A program made the position numbers and the translations under genes. DNA of 64,000 bases, taken from assembly GCA_009667805.1 (NCBI GenBank), contig CM019064.1, positions 79,338,675 to 79,402,674 on the forward strand. The letters are read 5' to 3'. This DNA comes from Leptobrachium leishanense (Eukaryota; Chordata; Amphibia; Anura; Megophryidae). The notes under the pieces are model-generated. The model ran no database searches. It saw only the letters and a list, made by a program, of their open reading frames with translations, and was not told the DNA's origin. The first letter of the stretch is position 1. Every line of letters starts with the position of its first letter. Below are positions 42,970 to 54,583 of this stretch, one piece after another.

Positions 42970-43917
42970 ATGCCACCTCCTAAGGCTCCAAAAGCACCGG
43001 ACCAAGGCAGATCAGTACAAAAACTGAAACGCCGCGAGATCCAAGATGGCGGCTCCCCGGGATCCTCATCGGACTGCATGGGCGATGCAGAGGATGTGCA
43101 GATGCGAGATGGCTCTCACTCTACCCCGGCCACGGAGAAACAGATTCAGGCGCTCCTACAAGACCTTAGGACAACTATTCAAGCGGACTTCCGAGCCATC
43201 ACAGCTGACATCCACAGGGACATAAGGGATCTAGGTGATCGCGTTGAGCAGGTAGAGACTAAAACTGATGAGCTGTGTCTAGCTCACAACGAGCTGATAG
43301 ACGCACACACGTCCCTGAAACACTCCCATGAGAAGCTTCTTATTAAGGTGGCTGATATAGAGGACAGATCAAGACGCAATAATATTAGAATAAGGGGGAT
43401 ACCTGAAACAGTGCGACAAGAAGCTCTAACAGATTATTTGTACGAATTATTCCAGGTGCTTCTGCCCGACGTGTCCCGTGAGCAATTCCAGCTCGATAGA
43501 GCACATCGCCTTCCTAAACCAAAATCCCTGCCACCTACAGCACCCAGAGATACCATCTTACGTGTACACTTTTATCACGTAAAAGACGCATTGATGGCTG
43601 CGTCCCGTAAACTGTCCCCGTTGCCAGCACCATACGCCGAGCTGTTATTGTTCGGGGATCTCTCGGCATATACCATGGCCCAACGCAAGGAATTTCTCCC
43701 GGTTACGAAAATACTGAGGAATCGTCAAATACAATATCGGTGGGGCTTTCCGGTAAAACTTCTTCTCTGGCACCAAGGAGCTCTTCATGTCATGTACACG
43801 GTTTCTGAGGGGATGAAAATGTTGGTCGAGTGGAACCTGTTGGAGGAATATACCCCGCCACAGAAAGAGACCTCATCTCCATCGAAAGTCTCACCAGAGT
43901 GGCACAGGGTTAAGTGA
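42970..43917 (+). CDS. L1B ORF1 protein (L1 RNA-binding chaperone)
   Basis: An uninterrupted 315-codon frame, the only intact element gene in the window. The N-terminus (MPPPKAPKAPDQGRSVQKLK) is basic and disordered. Residues ~55-135 form a coiled coil (ALLQDLRTTIQADFRAITAD ... HSHEKLLIKVADIEDRSRR). The RRM starts at RRNNIRIRGIPETV (~residue 140) and includes HRLPKPKSLPP and DTILRVHFYH. The C-terminal domain has IQYRWGFPVKLLLWHQGALH. L1 ORF1 proteins trimerise, coat the L1 RNA and are needed for retrotransposition. It sits ~150 bp from the element start and ~500 bp before ORF2. Expression cannot be judged, since the matching ORF2 is dead. Confidence 0.9.
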   Translation: MPPPKAPKAPDQGRSVQKLKRREIQDGGSPGSSSDCMGDAEDVQMRDGSHSTPATEKQIQALLQDLRTTIQADFRAITADIHRDIRDLGDRVEQVETKTDELCLAHNELIDAHTSLKHSHEKLLIKVADIEDRSRRNNIRIRGIPETVRQEALTDYLYELFQVLLPDVSREQFQLDRAHRLPKPKSLPPTAPRDTILRVHFYHVKDALMAASRKLSPLPAPYAELLLFGDLSAYTMAQRKEFLPVTKILRNRQIQYRWGFPVKLLLWHQGALHVMYTVSEGMKMLVEWNLLEEYTPPQKETSSPSKVSPEWHRVK

Positions 43918-44415
43918 TATCGGAGATGGAATAATGGTGGTATGTGTATGGAGCTCTGCATGACCATTTTTGGCCTTCCTTACGATCTAGTCTTGGAGGA
44001 CTCCTAGAGGTATTTATTTTTGGACGGTTGGGCGCCGTGGCGTTCTTCACTGAGTAAATACTTTGGAACATGTTTGGGACTGCTCGATGGGTCCCACGTG
44101 ATGCACCGGACATGTGTATGGAGACTCCCCCTCTCTCCCCCCTATCCGAAGGGGTTGACCGTACGGTTTTAGTAGGGTCCAGGAGATTTATTGTATATAT
44201 TTTTGGTTATTTTTATGTTTTTTTCTTGTTACAGGTCCTGTTGACTTGGTCTATGTTGATTTTCTCTTCCTTTCCCCTCGGCAGCTGTAGAGAGTGTGCT
44301 GCTCATACCTTCCCTTACAAAACTCTGAATAGTAGAACGATATCTGTAGACTCTGGGAGTAATGGTACCATTAAACCGCATCTCCCCTTCATAGAGAGGG
44401 ATTTTATCTTTCATG

Positions 44416-47400
44416 AAAATAATCTCCCTAAATGTTAAGGGGCTGAATGCCCCCATAAACGGCATTCCCTATACGCAGATATTAAGAAGGAGACGCCCGA
44501 TGTACTCTGTCTCCAGGAGACCCACTTTAGGCGACTTGACCATCCACGACTGAATGTCCCTCATTATAAAACCCAGTTTCATGCCACGTCCAACAAAATC
44601 AAGAGGCGTATCTATATTAATACATGATGGGGTTTCATTCTCATTGCGCCGCGTGATTCTGGATAGTAACGGGCGTTATGCAATACTGATTTGTGACATT
44701 AACCATCAGCTTTACACATTAGTGAATGTTTATTGTCCCAACACTGACCAGACCCAGTTTCTTCGACGCCTGTTGATTAAATTGACAGAGACTCAAATGG
44801 GCAGTCTCGTGATCTGCGGAGACCTTAATATCGTCCTAGACTCTTCTTCTTCTGCCACTAACCGACAAAGGGCGCAGTTACGAGCCAGGACCAAATTGCT
44901 GTCGGAATTTGGGCTTTATGATGTGTGGCGAATGTTTCATCCGGGGGAGACTGACTATTCTTTTTTCTCTCAAGCTTATAAAACATACTCCCGGCTAGAT
45001 TACTTTCTGACCAGGGGGGAGGGGTTACGTGGGATTCAGGACTGTATCATAGGACCGATATCCTGGTCAGACCATGCCCCGGTGACTTTACAATTGGCGG
45101 ACTCTTACTCCACAAGAGGTAATTCGACTTGGCGTCTGAATGATTCCCTGCTGTCGTGTCCCGAGGTGGTGGAGGATGTGCGACACACTCTGACTCACTA
45201 TTTTTCAGAAAACCTCACACCGGAGATTAGTCCTCCCATATTATGGCAAGCACACAAAACAGTGGTCAGGGGTGTGTTGATTAAATGGGGCTCCCACTTT
45301 AGACCTTTTGCAGCAGATAGACCAGAAGACTACCGAACATAAACTGCAGCCTACTTATCAGTTGCTGTCTGAATTAATGGACTTGCGCAATCAACTGCTA
45401 GATTTAGACAAGCGGGATTACGTGTGGGCGGCGCGCCGACTCAGGGCCAAATACTATATCTATGGCAATAGACCTAGTAAGATGCTAGCGAATCGACTGC
45501 GAGCGCGAGCGACAGCGTCGAGGATTGGTACCATGGTAGATGCAGCGGGTGGTTCTCGTCATCAACCGCAACATATTGCGGATTGCTTCGCGGAGTACTA
45601 TCTTAAGCTATATAACTTGAAAGATGATGAACATACTCATCAGCCCACCGTACGGGACATAGTGCCCTTCCTTCAGGAAATAGGCCTACCGTCCCTTACT
45701 GAGGATCAGCAGCGGTCCCTCTCCTCCCCGATATCCCCCTTGGAGATCTCTGATGCGATTAAGGCCCTGCCTGAGGGGAAAGCTCCGGGCCCGGATGGCT
45801 TTACAGCCCGATATTATAAATCCTATATGACTATATTAACCCCCCATATATTGACGTTGTTCCGATCTGTGTTTTCCTCGGGACAGACGCCGCCGGAGTG
45901 GCTAGCAGCCACGATTGTCACTATTCCGAAATCCACTCCTCCGGCGTCTTCCTGCGCTAAATATCGACCTATATCTCTACTAAACGTGGATGCTAAATTA
46001 TATGCGAAAGTCTTGGCCCTTCGGTTGTCGCACCTCCTCCCCCACCTCATATGTGATGACCAAGTAGGATTTATCACAAATAGACAGGGAACTGATAACA
46101 CTTTTCGACTTCTGAACTTAATAGAACGGGTTACGTATCTCTCCACACCGACTTTGATATTGTCTTTGGATGCTGAGAAGGCGTTTGACCGCATTAATTG
46201 GTTATATATGAGACATGTTCTCCAAAAATGTCATTTTCCCCCTGACTTTATAACGGCGATAATGGCTCTTTACTCTAATCCTGTGGCGAGGGTGCTGACT
46301 GCTGGCTTCATGTCTCGGCCCATTCCAATTTCGAATGGAACGAGACAGGGTTGCCCCCTGTCACCGCTCCTATATGCCTTGGCTCTGGAGCCATTGGCTC
46401 AGGCGATACGACAGGACTCGAATATTACTGGAGTTCCCATTGGCCCCTCGTCTTGTACCATTAGCTTGTTTGCAGACGACATCTTATTGACGCTGACTAA
46501 CCCGACTGAGTCTCTCCCACACCTCCATCAGATACTGAATAACTATGCTAGAGTATCTTATCACAAAATCAACATGGGGAAAACGCAGGCTCTCACTTAC
46601 GCAGTCCCACAGTCTGAACTTAATACACTACGGGCGACATACGACTATGAGTGGAGATCTCAATATCTGACCTATTTGGGGATAAAAATTGCTTTTAATA
46701 AACAAGACCTATTCCTCCTTAATTATCATCCGCTTGTAGCCCAATCTAGAGCTTTATGTTCGCAATGGTCAAAAACTGAGGTATCGTGGTGGGGAAGAAT
46801 GGCCTCGGTTAAGATGATGCTTCTGCCTAAACTGTTATATATATTTAGAGCACTCCCAATAGCGACACCACCATCCTTCTTTAATACCCTTCAGTCAATC
46901 TTATCGAGGTTTGTGTGGCGAAATAGGAGACCCAGAGTGAAGATGTCTACGCTACACCTACCGCAAGATTTGGGGGGGTAGGACTCCCACATCTTAAACT
47001 ATACTATTCAGCTGCGATATTGTCGCTTGTGGGTAGGCTGTTGTCGGGAGCGGTGCTCCCTGGCTGGGCAGGCCTCCTGGGTCCTCAGTTCCTTCCCTAT
47101 GCCGCTGATACTATCTTCTGGCTCGCAAGAGCACGCCGCCTCCATAAACCACACTTGTTGCCGAGCGCTACCCTATTAATACAGACCTGGGATAGGTGGC
47201 GCCTCCACCTGACGGCCACACACCCCTTCTCCATGGCCACACCCATTAGGGTTTTTAAAGAGTTAATACCAACATTTAATCCCCATATCTGGCGTTCCTT
47301 CTCAGTATCTCGACTGGGTCAGCTGTTCTCTCCACAAGACATCTTATCTTATGAACAACTTCAGGCTAAATTCTCTGCACAGAAAGATTTTCGATTCCCG

Positions 47401-48155
47401 TATAGGCAACTCCGCTCTTATCTCTCTGCATCGGGAGCCCTAGGGCATTAATTAACCCTAGACCGATTATGTCCACATTTGAATCCTATTGTGTGGACCA
47501 AACCACTAATTCCCATGTATTGGCATCTTGCTACCAATTAATGATTAAACCCACCCTACATCATAGGGAGAGGTTCCAGAGAATGTGGGAGAGAGACATT
47601 GGCAGGGAACTGTCCTCCGAAGAGTGGACGCGTTGTCTCGCATTTGATAAAGGCAAATTTAGATGTGCCTCCCTTATGGAGGCGAGGAAAAAGTTGCTCT
47701 ATCGCTGGTACATCACTCCAGATAGGGGAAGGCATGTGACACCGGGTTCCTCGGATGTGTGTTGGCGCTGTGAATCACAGAGAGGCACTTTCTTTCACAT
47801 GTGGTGGACCTGTCCACTTCTCCGGACGTTCTGGAGTGATGTGAGTAGCATTATATACAGGGTGGTACCCAGAACGGTGGAGATGACTCCAGAATTGTGC
47901 TTGTTACAAATGTTTCCCTCCAGTCTCTCGGTCCCTCTTCGGAAGTTGTTGGCCCATATATTGACGGTGGCGACTACTCGCCTGGCATCCAGATGGCGAT
48001 CTTCGGAAATCCCGGGGATTAGGGAAATCACTGACCGCCTTAATGATATAAAAGGGTTGGATGGCATTGCTTACTCGGTGGAGGGTCGTATGAGCACTAA
48101 AAGGGACCCATGGTACCTATGGGAGGTGGCGGCGGCGGCAACAATGTTCCCCTAA
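44416..48155 (+). pseudogene. L1B ORF2 (endonuclease-reverse transcriptase), frameshifted
   Basis: The ATG at 44416 opens MKIISLNVKGLNAP, the endonuclease start, then a 1-base loss near 44457 and a compensating gain near 44585. The endonuclease continues with RYAILICDINHQLYTLVNVY, SLVICGDLNIVLD and SWSDHAPVTLQL. A shift near 45320 leads to the RT (45308-46981): EGKAPGPDGFTARYYKS, LSLDAEKAFDRINW, NGTRQGCPLSPLLYALALEP and FADDILLTLTNP. A missing G in the run at 46972-46978 and another shift near 47450 precede the C-terminus with the CWRCESQRGTFFHMWWTCP motif, ending at 48155. All catalytic boxes are present, but five frameshifts destroy the protein. Confidence 0.92.
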
Positions 48156-48327
48156 AACTTCGTCTGCGATATTTATAATGTATGATGTTAGGAAATGTAC
48201 ACTCTCTATGTAATATTTTCAGATGTTGCTTTGTGTAAGTGTTCCCCCCCCCCTTATTTTGTTTCCCTTTTTTCTTTTTGTACCCCGTTTGTTTTGGAAA
48301 AATCGAATAAACTTTAAATTGAAAAAA
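48156..48327 (+). other. L1B 3' UTR and poly(A)
   Basis: About 160 bp with a C-run (48244-48254), pyrimidine-rich stretch, an AATAAA signal (cgaataaac, 48304) and the A tail merging with the target duplication. Confidence 0.85.
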
Positions 48328-48343
48328 AAAAATACACCTATTG

Positions 48344-51300
48344 AAATTCAACTGGTTGATGGGTCTCCTTTGAAATCTGGGCCAATCACTACGGAGTCTG
48401 CCTTATTACAAATGCTTATAGGCACCAATCATCTAGAAGAAATCTGTTTCGATGTTGTGTCCTCTCCCATATTTCCAGTAATCCTTGGTCTACCCTGGCT
48501 ACGTAAACACGACCCCTATATTCAATGGTCTACGGCCAAGATCTTCTTTTGCTCACCTCATTGCAAAGTGAGATGTCTTCAGGCCGCTCATACTGTTAAC
48601 ACCATACTGGATACCAATATGGTGCGGCTAGGAGTACAGCTGCCACACACGTACCGAGCGTTTTCTGATGTATTCGACGAAAAAGGGGTTGAAACCTTAC
48701 CACCTAAACACCCCTACGACTGCCCCATTGATCTCTTGCCTGGTGCAGCCATACCCTATGGTCGTTTATATCCTCTCTCTGAGCCTGAACTAACAGTTCT
48801 CAAAGGATATATTGACGAAAACCTCCGTAAGGATTCCTCCGTCCCTCTACCTCCCCTGCTGGGGCAGGGATATTTTTTGTTAAGAAGAAAGATGGGGGTT
48901 TACGCCCCTGCATAGATTATCGACAACTGAATGCTATAACAATTAATAACCGATATCCTCTACCTCTCATCCCTGAATTGCTGGAGCGACTAAAAACCGC
49001 TCAGGTTTACACTAAACTGGACCTTCGGGGTGCCTACAACCTGGTGAGAATGCGTCAGGGCGACGAGTGGAAAACCGCTTTTCGGTCACGCTATGGCCAC
49101 TTCGAATACACCGTCATGCCATATGGATTGTGTAACGCCCCTGCTACCTTCCAGCATTTGGTAAACGATATTTTTCGTGATCTCTTAGATCGTTTTGTTA
49201 TAGCATATCTAGACGACATTCTCATCTTTTCCTCTTCTCTATCTGAACACCGTCATCACATGACCATGGTACTACAACATTTAAGAGACCATCACCTGTT
49301 CGCCAAGCTTGATAAATGTGTCTTCGAGACGACCAAGATCTCCTTTTTAGGATTTATCATATCTCCGGGATTGATAGAGATGGACCCTCAAAAAATACAA
49401 GCAATTCATTCCTGGCCCATCCCCAGGACAAAAAAGGAAGTACAAAGATTCATCGGCTTCGCCAATTTTTACCGCCGGTTTATCAAACGCTTCTCTGACA
49501 TTATCCATCCGTTGACACACCTCACCAAGCCATCAGTTCCCTTCCATTGGACTTCCCAAACCCAAAAGGCGTTCAACACACTCCAAGAGTGCTTCACTAC
49601 AGCACCTGTCCTGACTTTACCAAAACCCCAACTTCCATTCTTCGTAGAAGTCGATGCATCCGAGATCGCTACAGGAGCAGTCTTGTCCCAGCGCAGCCCT
49701 GACAATCTCTTACATCCAATAGCCTATTACTCCAAGAAACTGAATAACTCAGAACAGAACTACGACATCACGGACAAAGAACTCCTTGCCATAAAAAGAG
49801 CCTTCGAAGAATGGCGCCATTTGCTTGAGGGCGCCATACATCCAGTAACGGTCCTAACCGACCACAAAAACCTTGAATACCTCCAATCCGCTAAACAACT
49901 ACGACCAAGACAAGCACGATGGACCCTATTCTTCAACCGTTTTACTTTCCACATAACATATCGACCCGGCTCAAAGAATGGAAAAGCCGATGCCCTCTCC
50001 AGAAGGTACAACGACACACCTATCACACCCACTCCACAACCCACCATCCTAAAGAAAGAACATTTCCTCGGGACCATTCAACCACTCCATGAAAAAATAA
50101 AACAACTAACAGCCGACACGACCCTTCCGATTACACCCGAAGGAGTTCATATAAGAAAAGGACGAATATTCGTACCCGAAAAGGCTAGACTAGACACCCT
50201 ATACCAATGCCATGATTCCTTACTATCCGGACACCCAGGAATATCCAAGATCCTACACACGCTCAAACGTCAGTTCTGGTGGCCCTCAATGACTGACATG
50301 GTAAAACAGTACGTCAACTCTTGCACTGTTTGCCAAAGAAATAAAAACCCTCATACTAAACCCGTGGGACTTCTCCCCCTACCCGTTCCAAACCGTCCAT
50401 GGTCTCGCATTTCTACCGACTTCATTGTCGATCTACCTCCTTCTCAACAACATACGTCCATCATGGTGGTAGTGGACCACCTGACAAAAATGGCACACTT
50501 CATCCCCGCCAAAGGGATCCCTACTGCCAAAGAGACTGCTTCCCTGTTCTTCCATCACATTTTCCGATTGCACGGCATCCCTGATTCCATAACGTCGGAT
50601 CGAGGTACACAGTTCACCGCTAGGTTCTGGAAAGCCTTTTGTTCCATTCTCCACATCACTGGCAACCTATCCTCCGCATATCATCCACAATCCAACGGTC
50701 AATCGGAAAAAAACAACCAGACACTCGAACAATTTCTGCGCTGTTTCTCCACTCATCTACAGGACGACTGGATTACTTTACTCCCGTCTGCAGAATTCGC
50801 ATACAATTCACACAATCATGAATCGATCAAGACATCTCCCTTCTTCGCCAATTATGGATACCATCCCACGTTCATTCCAAATCTTTTCTTTTCTTCCTCA
50901 ATACCGGACGTTATCTCTCATGTCACTGATCTACGACGGGGATTTCGTATCGCCAAGGACAACCTTATACTAGCTCAAGCCAGATACAAGCTACAAGCCG
51001 ACAAACTTCGTCGCCCTCCTCCTACCTATCAAGTTGGAGATTACGTCAACGGCTCATCTGAAGCTCTCCTGCCCGTCCAAAAAATTGGGACCTCCATATC
51101 TTGGCCCCTTTCAGGTCCTTTCTATCGTGAACCCGGTGGCTCTCAAACTTGCATTGCCGCCCTCACTCCGCGTTCATCCAGTGTTCCACGTCTCCCTGTT
51201 GAAGCCCTGGACTCCTGATCCCTTTCCTGACAGAACCCCATCTCCACCTCCCCCCGTTTTGGTGAACGACGACCTGGAATATTTATTTATAAAGGATTTT

Positions 51301-51500
51301 ACCAGGAATATGAAGTTGCTGAGATCCTTGATTCCCGCATGCACCGCGGTCATCTTCAGTATCTAGTGGACTGGAAGGGGTACGGTCCTGAGGAGCGTTC
51401 ATGGGAACCTGCCTCTCAGGTTCATGCCCCTGACCTGCTTCGTGCCTTTCATGGGGCACATCCCTCGAGGCTGGGTCCCGTTCGCGCCCGGAGGTCGCTC
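48344..51500 (+). pseudogene. Gypsy-1 pol: protease end, RT, RNase H, integrase, chromodomain
   Basis: Continues the gag-protease frame (EIQLVDGSPLKSG, FPVILGLPWLRKHDPYIQW). RT: VYTKLDLRGAYNLVRMRQGD, FEYTVMPYGLCNAPATFQH, FVIAYLDDILIFSSS. RNase H: FFVEVDASEIATGAVLSQ, NYDITDKELLAI, TVLTDHKNLEYL. Integrase: zinc-binding H/H/C/C in CHDSLLSGHPG ... SCTVCQRNK, catalytic residues in ISTDFIVDLPP, ITSDRGTQFTARFW and HPQSNGQSEKNNQTLEQFLR. After [20 protein letters not shown] comes the chromodomain, [20 protein letters not shown]. Frameshifts lie near 48885 (T-run), 51043 and 51310. A C-terminal chromodomain marks a chromovirus; it directs integration to particular chromatin in relatives. Confidence 0.92.
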
Positions 51501-51516
51501 CTTCTGGGGGAGGTTC
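51501..51516 (+). promoter_or_regulatory. Gypsy-1 polypurine tract
   Basis: The purine-rich 'ctgggggaggttc' lies directly before the 3' LTR and should prime plus-strand synthesis. Confidence 0.6.
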
Positions 51517-52107
51517 TGTCACGTCTCACCCAGCTGCCCACGTCCTCGCTTGGCCATGAGCGCCCCCTCCGGGTCCGCAGGCTCCCGAACCGCCGCTCTT
51601 CGGAGCCACCAGGGTCCACAATCCACGGGTCCTCCGGTCCAGCTGGCTGTTCCCCGTCGGCGGCGTCCCCTGGCCAGCAGGGCATGGCGTTCCGCCGTCC
51701 ATGCGGCCACCACCATGTGGGACGCCGGCCAGACGGAGCTGGCCAAGATGGCGCCCGGGGGCGGATCACAACCCACATGGTTGGAGGGGGGTGGAGTCGG
51801 AGCCTTGCAGAGACCTCAGGGGAGAGCCTCCTAATTAAACTTCAGCAGGACATGGTGGAGGCAGGGCACAGGGTAGAGGCGTGTCCACCTCCACCCTGTC
51901 CACTATATAAACCTGATGCTTGCTCTCTCTCATTGCTTCACAATTGTTCTCCCTCCGAGTGAACAATAGCTCCTCTGCTTCTCAGTATCGTAGTACCACT
52001 TTCTGCCTTACCCTAAGAAGTACTCCGCTCCTCCGGAGCGCCTCCAGGCATCCAACAGACTCCTATTTTGGGTTCTCATCTGGTCCCTTTCCAACATGGA
52101 CGTGACA
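51517..52107 (+). repeat. Gypsy-1 3' LTR
   Basis: 591 bp, nearly identical to 41049-41639, with TATA at 51904-51911. Followed by the target duplication caatc. Confidence 0.92.
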
Positions 52108-53318
52108 CAATCTGGCAAATTTCAAGTTGTAAAACCTGAAATGGGCAAACTCTACATTTGACCGTGTAACTTTCCAAAAAGCTAAATAAAAATGCAACAT
52201 GGGGGTACGGTTGAACTCGTAACACATTGCCGACCACAAATATCAATGTTGTAGGCCAGTAAAAGGTTGACTGAGCATGATATTAGCAGTAAAATAACAG
52301 TTTTCGTGTAAAACAAATGCAAAACACAATCATGAAGACTAAGTGTGGCCAGGGTTTGTAACTAAGTTGCTACTATACAAAACTAGACATACCCCATTTT
52401 CAACACTCTGGGTTGTCTACTTCTCAAAATGATATGCCATTATGTAGTACTTCTCATACCTGGACTGCCATACCCTCTCAAATTCAACCTAGGCCCAGAA
52501 AACCAATCTGGCAAACTCTACATTTGATCGTGTAACTTTCCATAAAGCAAAATAAAAATGCTAAATGGAGGGTACCGTTGAACTCGTAACACATTGCCGA
52601 CCGCAAATATCAATGTTGTGGGCCAGTAAAAGGTTGACTGAGCATGATATTAGCAGCAAAATAACAGTTTTTGTGTAAAAAAATGCAAAACACAAACATG
52701 AAGACCAAGTTTCCGACTAAGTGACTACTATAAAAAAACTAAACGTACACCATTTGGAATAGCCTGGGTTGTCTACTTTTCAAAATGGTATGACATGTTG
52801 GGGTACTTTTCATACCTGGGCTGCCATAACCTCTCAAAGTCAACATAGGGCCAGGAAACCAATCTGGCAAATTTCAAGTTGTAAAACGTGAAATGGGCAA
52901 ACTCTATATTTGACCCTGTAACTTTTCAAAACCTCATAAAACCTCTACATGGGGGGTACCGTTGAACTCGTAAGACATTGCCGAACAGAAATATATGTAT
53001 TTTATTTCATTTAATGCTAAGCGTACAATGTCATTCACACTAAAAATACAATGGAGAACTTTGAAAATAGCAAAATTTCCTTTTTTCCCCTCATAGTTTT
53101 TAGGTTTTTTTTCATACTATAATACATTTTATATATAAATCTTTGATGGAAAATGAAAGCCCTATTTCTCCTGAACAAAATGATATATAATAAGGGTGGG
53201 TACACTTAATATGTAAGAGGTAAATTATGGTTGAACAGCGAATAGCTGAAATTCTACTTTTAGAAGTGTTCAAAAGTGTTCCAAACTTGTAAAATTACTC
53301 CCGTCCTTAAGGGGTTAA

Positions 53319-54574
53319 AAACATAACAAGTGTAAACCTGTTCAAACTGCAATTGAGTCTTGTTCTTACATTCCAATTTGTGGTAACCCTAAGTGTAATC
53401 TGTTTTTTTACCACTGTATTGAACACCTAATTTACCCATATATAAAAAAGCAATAATCGTATACAGACAGATGAAATTTGTATGTTTCAATTTTAATAAA
53501 CACGTTGTCAGAGAACTGCAGGCTGGTTAATTAAAAACAAAAGAAGAATTTGTTTACATTACATGAAAACTGGCTCGAGGATATTATAGTTGTAAATGAG
53601 ATTATGTGTATATGTAAGATATATGAAAGAACTCCAGTGTGGCATGAATTGAATTGGTAAACAAAGTCCCATCGATTAAATATTTATAATGGAGAAAACG
53701 GGAATTAATTATGTTGGCATATATTAAATATGTCTTTTTTATCTTTATCCATCACATTCCAGTGGGAATTTGTTTACATACATTGATTATAATTTGTAAT
53801 CAGAAAAAAAATATGTATTTGATATTAGAAATAAGATTTATGTGTATGTTGTATTTATGGCAAATTCACAGATCCTTTGAGATTAGTAATTGTGTACATT
53901 ACAAAAAAAATGCATAAAAATTTAAGACTTTTCGTGGGACATGTGTATCAACTATGTGGCTTAATCTACGCCATGGTTTTTGAATGGGGTCATACCGTGG
54001 TTATTTTTTTTTCTTTGATTTCTCTTTTCTTTAGAATTTTGAGTAATTATGTATAGTTACAGTTTACAAAGATGTGACCTTTACCAAGTCTATTGCAAGA
54101 TCCACCTTAATGGTTATATTGAGATGGTTATTTCGATATATTTCAGGGCAAAAGCCATTCATTAGGATGGCGGATAGTTTAGCAGATTGTAACCTGGTCC
54201 ATTACCTCAATTTGATTTCTGCTAAAGTATTACCCATAATATTAAATTCTGAGTATTTGAAATCTTCTTAAACTATTCATCCTGCACATCTAAATCAGAC
54301 TTTTGCTTTGAATAATTGCCTGGCAAAGTTAATTATATCCGTAAGGATTATTACAAATTATCATTAGCGCTTGGAAACCATAAAAAGGTCCTAAAAATCA
54401 AAAGATTGTCTAGTTTTCCAAAGTTCCAAGTACTTCTATGGCAGCAATGATGAAATGTCGCCGACATTTTGGTGCTCTCTCATTCCCCCCACTTCTGGGA
54501 ATCAAATTCAGCATTCACTGCAGGGTCCCTGAACACAAATCCGGCGATTGAAGAAATCAAAAACGCTGGAAAAC
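53319..54574. other. AT-rich noncoding DNA
   Basis: No gene supported. Short frames (53711-53917, 54074-54271) have no recognisable features. Confidence 0.55.
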
Positions 54575-54583
54575 CACCAAAAT

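Larger units (their letters stand above)
42823..48327 (+). mobile_element. L1B: full-length L1-like LINE inserted in Gypsy-1
   Basis: Starts GGGGTGTGTCCGGCGGCC and ends aaactttaaattg plus poly(A). The 16-bp target duplication AAAAATACACCTATTG flanks it (42807-42822, 48328-48343), merging with the A tail. Contents: ~150-bp 5' UTR, ORF1 (intact), ~500-bp spacer, ORF2 (frameshifted), ~190-bp 3' UTR. Total about 5.5 kb. It joins the Gypsy-1 reading frame seamlessly when removed, so it is younger than Gypsy-1. Confidence 0.93.
41049..52107 (+). mobile_element. Ty3/Gypsy chromodomain retrotransposon (Gypsy-1)
   Basis: Two 591-bp LTRs (41049-41639, 51517-52107) begin TGTCACGTC and end GACGTGACA. 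The 5-bp duplication caatc flanks the element (41044-41048, 52108-52112), and the empty site 'aaccaatctggcaaa' is present in the neighbouring 367-bp unit at about 52858. I count four LTR differences in 591 bp (0.7%), so insertion is fairly recent. The internal region is one gag-pro-pol reading frame ending in a chromodomain, now with two stops, two frameshifts and the L1B insertion. No envelope gene is seen. Confidence 0.93.
40140..53010. repeat. ~367-bp tandem repeat region of piggyBac element 2 (interrupted)
   Basis: The block ggccagtaaaaggttgactg occurs at 40794, 52254 and 52621; the last two are 367 bp apart. Other shared blocks are 'gaactcgtaacacattgccg' and 'gctgccataccctctcaaa'. The first unit is split by the Harbinger element (40394-40790), and the next by the Gypsy element (41049-52107). 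Only 40140-40393, 40791-41048 and 52108-53010 are repeat sequence. Confidence 0.85.
37083..53314 (+). mobile_element. piggyBac element 2, host to nested Gypsy and L1
   Basis: Duplicated TTAA (37079-37082, 53315-53318) and inverted termini CCCCTTAACGACG / CCCCTTAAGGACG (right end as reverse complement) define it. Inside, on the plus strand: hairpin array, minisatellites, a nearly full-length decayed transposase, and a 367-bp tandem repeat region reaching the right end. That region is split by a Harbinger miniature element and by an 11-kb Gypsy element, which itself carries L1B. Without these the element would be about 4.8 kb, close to element 1 (4.48 kb). Confidence 0.9.
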
